DNA of 64,000 nt from assembly GCF_001641265.1 (NCBI RefSeq), contig NW_020167525.1, positions 1,032,501 to 1,096,500 of the forward strand, read 5' to 3'. The notes beneath the pieces are model-generated. The model was not told the origin of the DNA, ran no database searches, and was given only the letters and a program-made list of their open reading frames with translations. The stretch's first letter is position 1; every line of letters starts with the position of its first letter. This document shows, piece by piece, positions 10,950 through 23,393 of this stretch. The stretch comes from Pseudogymnoascus destructans (Eukaryota > Ascomycota > Leotiomycetes > Thelebolales > Thelebolaceae). The position numbers were made by a program, and so were the translations under genes.

Positions 10950-11886
10950 TTGTCATACTGACATTCGTTGCACTCAGTTTGCTATCAAACTCAAGAGCAA
11001 ACTTAGAAATCTCCTCCTCAAACCTACAAGTCACCATACATATCTTGGCTTATCACACCAACAACAAGAGCAATACTACTCAACGATTGCTGCAAACTCT
11101 TCTACTACATCTGTTTATGCTACATACATTACGGCATATCATTTGGACACTCATTGAACAAGTTATTAAGAAAATCTCCTCATTAAGGGGGTGGGCTAAT
11201 ACTACCACATGGCATATCTCTACCAACTAGAGGCCTAGGAACATGAACGATAGCTCTAGAAGCTTCTACAACCCTCTATGATTCATTACACGTCATCGCT
11301 CCTTAGTTACCCACAAGATTGGTTAAGTTATGACATAATTTGTCTATAGGTACTCTGACCTTGGACCTCCTTTTCACTTCCTATAGGCTAGGAACCCAAG
11401 AGATGGTTCTATGGGATTCTCTTACGTTCACTACATGATTAGCAAGCTAGTTGTGGGTTGCACTTGATTTCTAATACATTTACCAAGCCTGGTTAGTCAT
11501 GGAAAGTCATGGAAAATGAGAGAACTACACTCCTTTGGCATAAATAGGATTGCCCTTTCCTTAAGAAAGGGCAAGCAGGCAATACAGTAAATCGACTAGC
11601 ACATACTTCTACGTCTTTTCCAAGCTTCCAAGCATTGATCTTGTTATTCTCTGTTTTTGAAAAGTCAGTGAGGTGCTAACCTCTGACTTACCCCTGAGTT
11701 CTCAGACTCAACATTTGTTGCAACTTGTCTAAACCACTTCACCACATCATACACCTGATTGCTGCGTTGTGGAATAGTCTAAGCTACAACCCTTTGGCTC
11801 TGTTTCCTAAGACAGTGTGTTGTCTTAGTAAATTCATCCCTTCCTTGGGTGGCTAGATTCTCATATCTGGTGCACCCACCATTACA
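10950..11886 (+). repeat. 5' LTR of a truncated retrotransposon (936-bp family)
   Basis: TGTCATACTG...CCATTACA, nearly identical to 1031-1966. The next bases (CCTTGCCTGC...) occupy the primer-binding-site position, and a gag-like ORF starts at 11940, so this is the 5' LTR. No 3' LTR follows; the element is cut at about 12060. Confidence 0.88.
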
Positions 11887-11939
11887 CCTTGCCTGCTTCA
11901 AGCTTCAACTATTTCTATAGCAGCACTTCGATACTACAA

Positions 11940-12059
11940 TGGAGGACGACCAAGCTCCTACAACTACTGCTGAACAGCAGATGCAACAACTGTTTGCCTT
12001 TATACAAACTATAGCAAACAAACTTGAGAATTTGGAAAACACCTTTCAAGTAGACTGGC
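11940..12059 (+). pseudogene. Truncated gag start of the 936-bp-LTR retrotransposon
   Basis: ATG GAG GAC GAC CAA opens a frame reading MEDDQAPTTTAEQQMQQLFA and then IQTIANKLENLENTF, typical of retrotransposon Gag N-termini (Gln-rich, then a short coiled coil). After ~40 codons it runs into the GGTCCGGTC repeat cluster. The rest of the element is absent. Confidence 0.7.
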
Positions 12060-12345
12060 CACGGTCCGGTCCGGTCCGGTCTTTTAATGTTGAGTGAGGA
12101 CTGTTTTACGGTCCAGTCTTTTTTTTAGGACTGGACCGTGAGACAAAAAGACCGGACTGATAACATTCTAGTCTTTTTTTTAGAGTGTAGACTGTTTGCT
12201 AAAGTTGAGGTCCCTTTAAAAGACCGGACTGATAATAGTCCAGTCTTTTTTTAGAGTGTGGACTGTTTGCGAAAATTGAGGACTGTTTAAAAGACTAGAC
12301 CGTTCGGTCTTTCCTAAGAACAGTCCGGTCCAGTCCAGTCTTTTA
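12058..12345. repeat. Dense cluster of GGTCCGGTC / AGTCTTTTTT motifs
   Basis: It opens with GGTCCGGTCCGGTCCGGTC. Words GACCGGACTGATAA, AGTCTTTTTT, GGACTGTTT and AAGACTAGACCG then recur in both orientations, closing with AGTCCGGTCCAGTCCAGTC near 12330. The mix of direct and inverted short motifs looks like the subterminal region of a DNA transposon, such as a hAT-type end (inference). It abuts the truncated gag. Confidence 0.6.
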
Positions 12346-13075
12346 CATTATAAGTGGGGGCCACCACATGTCATCACATGATATGTTATTAGGAATAGCT
12401 TTAAGTGCAATCGAATATTAATAACGTTACTATTAAGTGTTACTGTACATGCATTTTGAGGTATAAGTTGAGAATAGTATAACTATAATAGTTCCATTTA
12501 CACACTGTTAAATAATTACACGTGATTATATTTACACGTGATATTATATTTACAAGTGATATCATATTATTCAATCAAAATCGATCATAGAGTAGTCAAT
12601 TAGTTATGACTTATATTTGATATGAGTTTAATTAAGCATTAATAGCAGCTACTAACGTTACTATTAATTATTACTACTATACACTACATGTTGGCGATTT
12701 GGCAACTGTTTATGGCGGCATTTGCCCGCTGCTTTATGCGGCCTCTCCGCTCGGTTACCTACGCTAACTCCACGCTAACATAAATTTGGCTTGCCGCCTT
12801 AAGGACAACTACAATCACAATCGCGAAATTGGTTGCCCCCCGAAATGTGAGGGCCGATTTTCCAGGTAAAAATAACAAGGCAAAGTAACCCACGCAACCT
12901 ACTTCGTGACCTGCTGTGACAGAAAATGTATATAATCCTACCATCTCACACTCACGCTCGCACTCCTTACTCGCTCTGTCAGCTCAGTGCTTTCAAGCAA
13001 CCTTCTGGTTTACTTCACTTTACTGTATTTTCTCTGCCGTCTTTACCTTTCACTCTTTACTCATATCTTACTATT
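12346..13075 (+). promoter_or_regulatory. AT-rich region and putative promoter of the recombinase gene
   Basis: 12390-12680 is AT-rich with repeats of TTTACACGTGATATTATA and no gene. From 12690 it becomes more GC-rich. TATATAATCC at 12929 lies about 150 bp upstream of the first ATG and 400 bp upstream of the recombinase ATG, followed by a C/T-rich leader. This is a plausible core promoter and 5' UTR. Confidence 0.45.
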
Positions 13076-13285
13076 ATGTATTCGAAGGACCTGCGTATCG
13101 CTAGCCAAGTCCGACTCTTAGATCAGTGTAGGGCCCAGCTCATCCAGAACTATCCTCTAGTCAACACGGCCAGAGGATCGGGTTGTTATAGGCGATATCT
13201 GCAGATCCAAAGGAATATACGCTTCTTGGAATATCGAGCACAACGTCGAGCACAATCTCCTCCCAGCCTGAACGCCATAATTTGA
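13076..13285 (+). CDS. Small ORF upstream of the recombinase gene (69 aa)
   Basis: ATG at 13076 opens MYSKDLRIASQVRLLDQCRA..., ending TGA at 13283-13285, 48 bp before the recombinase ATG. It is Arg/Gln-rich with no recognised domain. It could be an upstream ORF in the recombinase mRNA, a first exon, or chance. No in-frame splice into 13334 was convincing. Confidence 0.3.
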   Translation: MYSKDLRIASQVRLLDQCRAQLIQNYPLVNTARGSGCYRRYLQIQRNIRFLEYRAQRRAQSPPSLNAII

Positions 13286-13333
13286 CCTCACAAACTGCCA
13301 CCTTTTGCAATACACGCTATCTTCTGCAGCGAC

Positions 13334-15853
13334 ATGGCCAATCTACCCCCAAAACTCGCTCGACGCCACGCCCAACGCGTAGGGCTTCACAATGGCCGAG
13401 GTGGAGTTCCTTCTGCAGTGCTAGCAAACATGGAGGAACAACGGCGACTCCATGAACCGCGACTTCAAAAGAAAAAGATACATCGCCGCAAGCAATTAGC
13501 ATCTCCACATGCTGGCGATGAGCTGCGCCCAGATTCTGGCTACAACTCCCAGTCTGAAAGTGAATCTGATTCCGCTGAAGCCGTGTCCTACCGGCAAAAG
13601 ATAGCAGATTTTAGTAAAGCAGGTGTCAATCTATCAAATCACGGCGACGATACGAAGGTTATGATAGCGAGGGCAGAGGAATTTTGGGCTCTGTAAGTCT
13701 TTATTGGTTAGCTGCGCGCATGTAGACGTCTTTGCTTACGCTTGCTTGGTAGGTTTTGGGCGAAGTTAAAGGCCGAGAAAGAAGCCGCTCCTGAGGGTGA
13801 AGATCTCGATTTCGTACTTGGCGAGAATCCATCAGAGGCCCTTACTGAGGGCAAAGCACCCATTTTCAAGGCATACCTCTGCTGGAGATATGAAAACTCA
13901 CGCATAACGAAAGAATCCTCCATTGTGACGTACTGGAAGACCCTCAGCATGTTATATGCACAAGTAGCGAAGAGATATATGACTGACGACATTTTATTTG
14001 ATATTCGTAACGTAAGTTGCCCCTTTTAGTACTTAGCTAGATGATACTAACTTTGAAAAAGTGGATCCCACAATATCTCGAACTTGATACGTCCGAAAAG
14101 GAGAAGTACGCGCTGTTTGTTGATGATCTATGTAATCTACAACATGGCAACTGGGTAGATGATACAGAGTTATATCCCCATGAACGACTCCGGGTACAAG
14201 AAACGTTACTAATGGATTTTGGTGGCTGCACAAGCTCGAGGCCAAAGGCTCTTGTTGGGAAGCGTCCTCTGCTCTATTCAGATATCACATTCCAACTATT
14301 CCCTTCTACGGTTAAAGGGAAACGGCCAATAATCGTCATGACTTTAAACCTCAAGCATATTAAAAGGTCTGGAGGGAAGTCTAAGAAGTAAGTGGTATCT
14401 ATGTGCAGGAGCCAAGCTGCTTTGCTTCTGCAATTTACTGATTCAAACAGGAAGAAGTTTACATTCTATGAAGGGGAAGACCTATCATGTTGCGCAGTCA
14501 GCTTTATGCTAGCACTTGCTCTTGCTGATAACGCGTTCAAAAACAAATTCAAATCTCTACGGGATATCTACAATCTAGTCGTCCCTCCAGACGCTGACCG
14601 CATTACTCTTGAATGGGACGACGAATGGGCAGAACGACCTGTCTTCCGCGACGTCAAGGTCACTGCTAATGGAGTCCGTATTTCTAAGAGCAAACCTTTC
14701 CAGTATGCGAAGTATCGATATTACTTTGTTCGCCTTGGTCGAGTGATGGGATATGAGAAGGCGCTCGAGCTCTATGGCCTGCGGCGAGGTTCGGGGAAGG
14801 AACTGAATGGTATGATATTAATCCTTTTCATCTCTATTCTTCTGTTAGTGTCTGCTGTCCTATTTGCTAATATATACTTTCACAGATGCACTGACCCCTG
14901 AAGAACGCAGACATATTATGGGCAATAGTGGGGATGTTTACGAGCGGTACTACATGCCAGACTTCGTCGACAAAGACTGCCAAGGCATCTATCTAGGCAC
15001 ACCACGACGAGACGATCTCATACGAAGAGTCGGCCGGCTAGCTCGTCATGGGAGATGCCCTTCGTGCCTTACAGATGAGCAGAAGCTTGAGATTAAAAAT
15101 CATCCAGACATCGTCAAGGCATCTGCTTTACGTAACACATATGGCCACGAGATCAAGCTGAAGGGCTACACCACGATCAAGGCGGCTCAAGGAACGAAGT
15201 TGTTCGAGCAACATAAAGAGGCGCAAGCTAATATAAACAATTTAAGACGCCAATTAAGCGACGAATTACTCAAGAAGACTATCAAAGAATTTCATATAAA
15301 CGTCCACACTGAGGAGGTTAATCGACAAATGCAGGGTATCTTCCCTGCTAATGCTCTCACCGCCCCTCCAAAGAAGTACGAACTCAAAGAGCGAGCTGCA
15401 ATTGTCAAAATGCTAGGCATGCCACTCAATGATTTAGATGAGGATCAGGTCATTGAAGTGCGGATTGCTTTCGTTGATAACCTGGCACTGATCTGCAACA
15501 GACAAGAATGCCCTCGCAAGTATAAGGGGCCGAAGTTGGAGAAGCAACAGCCGGTACATCTCTCTGATGTCCAGAAGCTGTATAAAAACGAGACGATTGT
15601 GAGTGTTCAGCAGATCCAAGGGCCAGATTTGACATGTGATCTCTGTAAGTCGGACGAGGAGGCTGGACCAGCAAAGAAGGACAAGATTTTTAAACGCATT
15701 GATATCCTCCGTAAGCACGTACGAACACAGCATCTTAACTTAGTGGCTTCAGATGCAAAAATTCATTGCCGTCGCGACGGATGTAGCGAAGTTTTAACTG
15801 GTCGAATCAGTTATTTAAATCACACACACCACCGACACGGTCTATATCTTTAA
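13334..15853 (+). CDS. DUF3435-type tyrosine recombinase (Starship captain-like), intact
   Basis: Five exons keep one frame: 13334-13692, 13753-14011, 14062-14387, 14451-14809 and 14886-15853, 756 aa, all introns GT...AG. The middle matches the fungal DUF3435 family: VMTLNLKHIKRSGGK, LALADNAF, LEWDDEW..PVFRDV, then the catalytic-type box LRRGSG (about residue 425), HIMGNS, and VYERYYMP with the likely nucleophilic Tyr at about 453-457. The family usually has MGHS at the third motif; here it is MGNS. A Lys-rich helical stretch follows (QGTKLFEQHKEAQ). The tail has CDLC...H..H (from about residue 685) and a second C...C...H...H group. DUF3435 proteins are related to tyrosine site-specific recombinases, and some are captains that mobilise giant Starship elements. 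No element boundaries were found, so only the gene is claimed. Confidence 0.88.
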
Positions 15854-16340
15854 CATTTAAGACTCTAAATGTCTCCTATTTATTATTATCTTGCAAAGAC
15901 TGTTGAGTTTGTCCGTAACTAACCCTGTGACCGTTTGAATGCTCTCATCGCCACCATAGTCGGCCTTAGCACGTGATATCTTTTCGGCGAACCTGTAGAT
16001 GACGCACTTGAGTCTACCCAGCCTTAACTTTTAAGGTTAGATAGACTCAAGTGCAATTGAAGGGATTTGCGGCTGAGGCACATGTGTGGGGTTCGTAATG
16101 ACTTGACTCAATTGTCAACGTGTAACGTTCAGGGTCGCATCCTTCACTCATCACCTCGATGCTACTGTCTGTACTCGGGAAGGACTACCCAACACACTTT
16201 TGAGCATGAACAACCTCGCAGAATCGCTTGGGTGAGCAGGGCAAGGACGTAGAGGCTGAGGCAATGCAGCGGTAGGCTTTATTACCACAGTAATGTTTTC
16301 TGTGTAAGTATTTCTATTGTGTTACAACTATTGGACTAAT
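15854..16340. other. Recombinase 3' flank with a hairpin at 15999-16052
   Basis: GCACTTGAGTCTA (about 15999) is matched by TAGACTCAAGTGC ending near 16052, a perfect 13-bp outer stem with a partly paired inner part (CCTTAAC / GTTAGA) around TTTTAA. It lies 150 bp beyond the recombinase stop. It may act in mRNA 3' end formation or be a leftover transposon end. No gene is supported in the rest. Confidence 0.5.
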
Positions 16341-17420
16341 TTACAACTCGAACTCCTCATCCTCGTCCCAGCCTCCCGTCTCCACACCGCCTTTCCTCAT
16401 TACCGGTTCCACAAGCACACTCACCCCCTTTACTTCACCCTTTGCCTTTCCTCTTTTAATCTCATCTCTAAAAGTGGCCATCGCTATCTCCCATATGTCC
16501 TCGTTTCTAGCCTCCATCTCAATTTCAACCTCTCGAGTTTTCAACCGCAGCACTAGCTTAATTCTCTCAATATCGTTTGGTGCGCATTTTAGCTTAGCTG
16601 CAAAGCTAGGGAGAAACTCTTGGAGAGATTTGGAGCCAAAGCGCCCCTCTTCCCAGAAACTCTGGCGTGTCTTGCCGCCGCTATGAAGCGAAATATGGAA
16701 TGGGATCAGGGCGCGGCCTTTAGGTTCAGTCGTCAGAGCAAATACATGCTGTACGTGTGGTGGTGATTGGGACTCAGTTGGCGGTAGTGCTGCTGTATCT
16801 GTCTGGAGAGGCGCTAGAGGTGGTGGTGCAGGGCTGAATTGCTGAGAAAGGGAGCTCTGCTTCGTTGCCCGTTCCATAAACCCATCCTGATCATAGGCGA
16901 TGAAAATGCCATCATCTCTCTTTCTGCGTTTAGTTTGCTGGTCGTCGTATTGTGTCGCATCTATACGCCGAATACGATCTTGAGACGGCTTAGGATAGTT
17001 GGCATTGTTATAAGCATACTTGTTTTGTTTCCATAAAAGCTGCATCAACAAGTTCACGGTTCTAGTAATAATAGTCAGCTTTAGGTACTAAAACCCTAAC
17101 TACCGAAAGACGAGAATTGCGTACTCTTCATCGGAACCCTTTGGAATGGAGTCTCCTCCTTTCATGTTAGACCAGAATTCTTCTTCTACTGCGTCGGATA
17201 AGAAGGCTTGTGCCATAATTTTCAGGTCTTCTTGTTCGAATTTCCAATTCAGAAGCTTAGTTCCACAGCACCCGCTCCTAGTGGTGTAGGCCATCCGCCA
17301 TTTGCGTGAAAAGTCACAGAGGTCGTTCTTGGCCTCTGTGCCATTAAAGCCAAGAAAGTCGCAGAGGTCGCGCGTAGAAGGGATGTTGCTTGGGAGAACT
17401 GAAGGCTTCCTTTTCGACAT
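16341..17420 (-). CDS. Unrecognised two-exon gene
   Basis: Exon 1 is 17104-17420, exon 2 is 16341-17061, with a 42-bp intron (GTAGTT...GCTGAC...CTAG). The join preserves frame (VFR/TVNLLMQ). The product is about 345 aa from ATG 17420. It has a Cys/Phe-containing N-terminal part (RDLCDFLGFNG, FSRKWRMAYTT), a basic patch KRRKRDD, a Pro-rich linker, and a C-terminal half that looks globular, ending in an acidic tail. I do not recognise the family. The copia sequence begins right at the ATG, so the promoter or N-terminus may have been removed. Codon use looks like host genes rather than transposon. Confidence 0.6.
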
Positions 17421-20400
17421 CCAGACATCAACGACTGCATCAACACTGTTCTTGATGAATCAAAGCAGAAGAATGATGGAAACCTTGTCAACTTTAATGG
17501 TCACAACAAGGAACATACAAAGTCAAAACCACAACACTGTCAAAACACACGTGACAAGTGTCCATGCTGTGGCAAATCCCATACAGTTGACAAATGCTTT
17601 CATCTCCACCCCGAGTTGAGCACAATTGCAGGATTCACACCAAAGGCAGAATGGGTAGAGAAATACAACAATCAGAAGACGGCCAAGAAGAACTCTAAGA
17701 GAGGCATCATAACTATGGCAATGCTTCCATCTCCTGCATCTACACCTTCACTTGTTCTCTCTACTTCACAATCATGGTATAAGGAGATGTGGATCGTCGA
17801 TACCGGATCATGCTATCATCTTTGCAACAACAAAGATGCCTTCATCTCGTTACAAAATATCGTCCCATTGCAAGTTGAATCCGCAAATGGATCTGTCTTT
17901 GCACGTCAAAAGGGAACAGTTCAACTTATCACTGTTGATACAGATGGCAACCATGTTACGCGTCAGATTACAGAAGTCTACTACGCGCCCACCATTCCTG
18001 TTAGCATCATCTCAGCCAAGGTGTTGCAGTTTAGAACAGAGAATGCAATCATCTGGATGGGAGACACTATGACGTTCCGTCTTAAGGAGACAGGGATCGA
18101 AGTCATGTACACACCATTCCATCCTACTCTTCAGCTTTACTGCCCACAAGTCATGGGCATTGGCGATCAACACATCGATCAGGGTACACTTGCTTTACCT
18201 GTTGTTCCCACCATCATCTCCATTAACATCAATCTCCTTCATCGACGCCTTGCACATGCAGGATGGGATTCCATCCATAATCTTGCAAAGCAACTTGGCT
18301 ACAAGCTTACTGGAAAACAACAGTTCTGTGAAACATGCCATCTTACAAAAGCACAACAGAAGATCTCTCACCAACCACAAGAGAAGACAACTGCAGTTGG
18401 AGATCTTATCCACTGTGATACAGTTGGCCCACTTACAAACACTGGACACCGTGGAGAGAAATACTTCATTCTTTTTACAGATGATTTTTCAGGATACCGA
18501 TGGGGAGAAGCTTATAATAATAAGAGTGATGCCTTTCCTGCTTTGATTAAGTTCATCAACTTCTACCACAACCAGATGGGATCTCACATCAAGAGACTTC
18601 GCATTGACGGAGGAACAGAGTTCTCACAACAACAACTTCAAGAGGTTTGTCAGAAGTATGGAATCAAATATGAACCATCGGCTCCATACCACTCATATCA
18701 GAACGGCAAAGCCGAGACGGCGAACCATACTATGGAAGTCCGTCTCAGATCCATGATCCAAGGCAGTGGACTTCCATACAAGATATGGCCAGAAGCTTTC
18801 ATAACAGCTCTCAAAAGCATGAACAGAACACCTACTCGCAAGAACGAAAATTCAAAGACACCACATCAAGTGCTTTCTGAGTTCTGCGAACAAACTCATA
18901 TTCTCCCTAACATTGCTCACTGGCGTACATTTGGCTGTACAGCTTATGTTTACATACCAAAGCAAAAGAGAGTTCAAGGACAGAAGTTCCATGTCCGAGC
19001 TCAGAAGGGCAAACTCGTTGGCTACGAAGGTGATCACATTTATCGAATCTACATCCCCACGCAAAACAAAGTCATCCGCACCTCTCACGTCACATTTAAT
19101 GAGAACGAAATCAATCCAGTGCACCCGCTTGCAACTTTCGACAGCGAGGATACAGATGACGAAGATGATTCTGGATATATTACTCTTAATGCTGACCACT
19201 TCCATCCAGATCTCCCTGTAGATTTGGGGGGTGTTCTTCCTCTTGATCTTCACACTCTAACATATGGGGGGGTGATTTCGCCTCAAGATTCTTCACCACC
19301 AGGATCAGACTGTGAATCTACTCATGAAGATCTACTCCGCTTGCAAATCAAGAGATTCAACTCCCACAACTTGGTCGACAGACTCTTCTCGAGCAGGAAT
19401 TTGAAGACATGTCTTTCATTGATCCACCTCCTACTCAACAGCAACAACTTGATCTACCTCAACCTGCCTTACACGAACACCGTCTCCATATTCAGGATCA
19501 ACCTGTCTCCTCTTCCTCTCACTCAAAACGCAAAGTTAAACAGACAGAGAAAGGTCAGCAATATACTCAAGCTTTGCAACAACAAAAAGATAATCTTGCA
19601 AAGAAGCGTCAAAACCACGGACACGCTCTCTGTATTCTTCCACCTACAGTCGCATATTGCTTTGCTGCAGGAATGGATCATAAACCAAACATTCAAGATC
19701 TTCCTCTTGAACCACGCACTTGGAAAGAGGCTATGGCCCATCCTTTTAGTGAACAGTGGAAGCAAGCTACGGATAAGGAGATCTCTCAACACGTCAAAAA
19801 TCACACTTGGACTCAAACTCTACATCATAAAGACCAACGTGTTCTCCCTGTGAAATGGGTATTCAAATACAAGGCTGATGCAGAAGGCAAATTAGCTTCT
19901 TGCAAAGCTCGTCTTGTTGTCCGTGGTGACAAACAGCGTCCGGGATTAGACTATCTCGAGACATATGCAGCTGTTGTACGTGCAGCCACCTTCAAACTCC
20001 TCATGGCCATTGTTACAATCTATGACCTCGAATGTATTCAGCTCGATGTTGTCTGTGCTTTTATTAATAGTCCCATCGACAACGATAATATCTACATTCG
20101 CCTTCCACCTGGATTTCAATCTACAGATGCACACGGCCGTGCCCTTGTTGCTCGTCTTCTTAAGGCTCTTTATGGACTTAAGCAAGCACCTCTTTTATGG
20201 CAACAAGAAATCACTACATTCCTCGTTTCTCTCGGATACCAGCCTCTTAATGCAGATCCTTGTGTCTTTCAACATCATAAGCACGGTGGAATCATCATCA
20301 TCTACGTTGATGATATTATACTCATCCACCGCAACCTCCAAACTGTCACAGAGATGAAGCAACAGCTCTGCGATAAATACGAACTCCATGACCTTGGTCC

Positions 20401-21341
20401 ACTTAACCATTACCCTCGGAATGAAAATCACCCGTGATCGCACTCGCAAAACCATGCACATTTCGCAGGAGACCTATATTCAGAAAATTCTCAAGCAGTA
20501 CTATATGGAAGACTGCAAAGGAGCTTCTCACCCTATGCAGCCTGATGGCGTTCATCTTAAGCCTTTTACCGGTTCAATAGATGAGAATTTACGTCAGGAA
20601 TACCAGAGTATGATTGGTGCTCTTGGCTATGCTGCAAATACTACACGCACTGACATTGCTTTTGCAACTCATAAGCTCTGTCAATTCGCAAACAATCCAA
20701 GCCAGCAACATATGGATCACGCCTTACATGTCTTGCGATACCTTAAGAGCTTTCCAGACCTTGCAATTTGCTTTCAAGCTCCACAAACCACTCTTACCCT
20801 TGATCAATTTCAAGATGGTCGATTTGGTCCACCAGGACTTGATTTCGTGGGCTACAGCGATGCCGCATTTGCAGACAACTCCGACAACAGAGCAAGCTCT
20901 CATGCATATGTTTTCAAAGCTGCAGGTGGCATTGTAACATACAAAAGCGGTAAACAGACTCTTACCGCTACTTCATCAACAGAGGCTGAGTATATTGCCA
21001 TGACCTACGCTGCCAAGGAGGCTGCCTGGATTCAACAATTGCTCACAGAGCTTAAATACTTCGGTCCTGACCTTCACCCTGTTGTCATTCATGGAGACAA
21101 CAAACCAGCTATCTCACTCACTCAGCCTATTCAATTCCATGCACGTACGAAGCATATTGAAGTTTATTGGCACTACATCAGACAGCAAGTCGCAAAGGGA
21201 ATGGTCAAATTGGAATACATTGCAACAGATGATATGGTTGCAGACGGTCTTACAAAGCCATTGTTTCCTGTCAAGCATGCACGTTTCATTCAACAGCTGG
21301 GTTTGGTCAAAATGACAGATATCGAGAATATCACAATGTAA
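17421..21341 (+). pseudogene. copia gag-pol with two frameshifts
   Basis: In order: gag zinc knuckle CPCCGKSHTVDKC near 17560; protease WIVDTGS near 17795; integrase zinc-binding HRRLAHAG...CETCHLTKA near 18240-18350 and catalytic FTDDFSGY, DGGTEFS; reverse transcriptase WVFKYKADAEGKLASCKARL near 19860 and YVDDIIL near 20310; RNase H ending with KHIEVYWHYIR near 21150. The frame shifts between about 19320 and 19390, and again at about 20410 where one extra C in ATTACCCTCGG separates DLGPLNHY from LGMKITRD. Otherwise long and well conserved, so decay is modest. Expected activity before damage: reverse transcription and integration. Confidence 0.9.
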
Positions 21342-21386
21342 AATAGTACAATGCAATACAGAGGCACGTCTTATGCGGCCTGGGGG

Positions 21387-21518
21387 GTGTGAGGAACTCT
21401 GGAGGTTCTGGGTATTGAGCCCGCACGACGTGGTTGAGTGAACTCGACTAGCGAGCACCTCCACACGTAGAGATTCCATAGAGCAGCTCTCTTGCCTCAA
21501 TCAATTAATCAACATCAC
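21387..21518 (+). repeat. Putative 3' LTR fragment of the copia element
   Basis: It follows the G-rich polypurine tract and starts TGTGAGGAACTCTGG. A possible CA end is in AACATCACA near 21518. It is very short for a copia LTR and has no second copy in the window, so it may be truncated by the junction with the next transposon. Confidence 0.4.
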
Positions 21519-22875
21519 ATACATCAATGCACTGTCAGATTCAAACACTGCTGGGCAATTATCCTTAATCCTTATAACCTGGGCGGAGGTCTCTGTACAT
21601 GTATGGAGGAAGGCACCACACAGGGTAGACCGGAGGGTTGTAAATATACACTCTTGGATAAGTAGATCCCGTTCAGGCCGTCTGTGGTTTGTCCATATAA
21701 CTGCTTCCTTGAAGAATTTGTGCTTGTCTTCGCCCCAGAACACGTTTGTATTCCATACACTTCCATACTCCTCCATCATTTGGTGGAAGTGAAGGGCGAT
21801 ATGGAAATTAGGAAGCCGGCCTGCATGACCAATAACACTAGCATTACCTTGGGTAGGGTTGACTTGATCATCAGTACTAGTTTCAACCTCAGATCCACTT
21901 TGGCTAAAGGTAGCATAGGACTGTAGGGTGGCCGATGCAACGCCAGGCCCTATATTGCTAGCGGTTTGCCTGCTTTCTAAGGTGCCTGACGACTTCGCCG
22001 CTGCCTTCATAAGACACAAGAAACTAGCTCTCCCCTCTAATATAGCATTGTGGAAGTCCAGCCACTCTGTAGTAGTAAGACTGATAGATGACACAAAGGA
22101 ATTACTTCTTGCAATGTGCCCAAATGCATTCACAATAAAATCAACATCCGTTTTATTATGTATAGGCCGGGCTGTCACTGGATATTCACAGGCTAGAGCC
22201 GACTGGATCGTGTGCCGTACATGTATTGTTTTCAGCCAGCGGCGAAGTATTAATGGTACGATAATGGACGCCTTCCCACATTCGCTCATTGACCACGACC
22301 GTATGTGTTTTTCTGGGGACTGTATTCGACTCCAGCCAGGGGGGAAGGTAAATTTCTGGAACTGTTGGGTGAACTCAATCTGGGCAGCTGGGGTTAGTAA
22401 CGGACCATATAATATTGGGTAAAGCCTCTGAATGATACCAAGAAACTCACTATGAGCTGAATCTGGGGGGCGGCTCATAACAATGTCAAGAGATGGGATG
22501 ACCATCTGCGTTGCAGACGGTTGGTCAGCTAATCCATGTTGGTGACCAAATTGTAGTCGGGTCGACTTCGAGGTAAGCTCATCCATCTGCCTCCGCAACT
22601 CTTGCACTTGGTAATGAAACCGCCCATGGCGCTTAATGTCTCTTCCGAGATTAGCCCTTGTATCAAGGCTTGCATCACAAAACTGACAGCAGAGGTTGGC
22701 TCTTGGTGAAAGGAATCCAGCCGACTGTTGCTGCCCTTTCGTGTCACCCAGGATAGTAATAAATGGCGCCCATACTACTGTCTGCACCCTTTTGATAACC
22801 ATCGAGCAACCACGCTCAAGTGTCCCTATACATGTACGGAGCACCGATATAGTGGCATCTAGATGGGAGCCATGG

Positions 22876-23347
22876 TGTTACGACGGAACAAGAAGGCTGG
22901 CCAACTACAGGACAGGAAGGAGGGAGGTCGCATGAGACCGGCCCTGGTACCTGGAGGGGCAGCGGGGAATAGTAGTTCCGAAAGTATCACGAGACGGACT
23001 CGCAGGATGAGAAGAGTCCTATGAGTCCAGGACTCCGAGGACTCGAGTGAGTTCCCAGGAGTCCACTAGGCACGTGATGGACTCGCAGGATGATGAGAAG
23101 AGTCCTAAGAGTCCAGGACTCCGAGGACTCGAGTGAGTTCCCAAGAGTCCACTAGGCACGACGCCACTATATAAGTAGATAGTATTTCCTTAGATAGGAG
23201 CTTCGTGCTCAACTCAATACAGTATTTGTTATATACTAGTAACGTGTTACTTGAAGCCTTTGTGTCTGATCCCCTGCCTCCTCTGATAAGTAAACCTTTA
23301 CGCAAGAGAACCTCTGTGTCTTCTATCGTTTAGAAGTCAGCGTTACA
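22876..23347 (+). repeat. 5' LTR of the gypsy element
   Basis: TGTTACGACGG...GCGTTACA, 472 bp. It carries the two tandem U3 units and TATATAAG near 23168. It differs from the 3' LTR by CACGAGACGG versus CACGTGACGG, loss of one GAT, and CCTATGAG versus CCTAAGAG. Confidence 0.95.
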
Positions 23348-23393
23348 CTTTGAGCACCACTTCTACGAGGTACCGGCTTACACACAAAGCAAC

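Larger units (their letters stand above)
17421..21518 (+). mobile_element. Ty1/copia retrotransposon, 5'-truncated and decayed
   Basis: It holds the C-terminal gag, protease, integrase, reverse transcriptase and RNase H in copia order, then a GCGGCCTGGGGGG-type purine tract and the probable start of a 3' LTR at about 21387. No 5' LTR or gag N-terminus was found upstream: at 17420 the sequence becomes the neighbouring gene. The right limit is uncertain because the neighbouring transposase gene ends at 21501. Confidence 0.88.

Noticed and set aside
17249..17491. 80-codon minus-strand frame across the copia junction
   Set aside because: It is out of frame with the spliced gene at 16341-17420 and spans two unrelated sequences.
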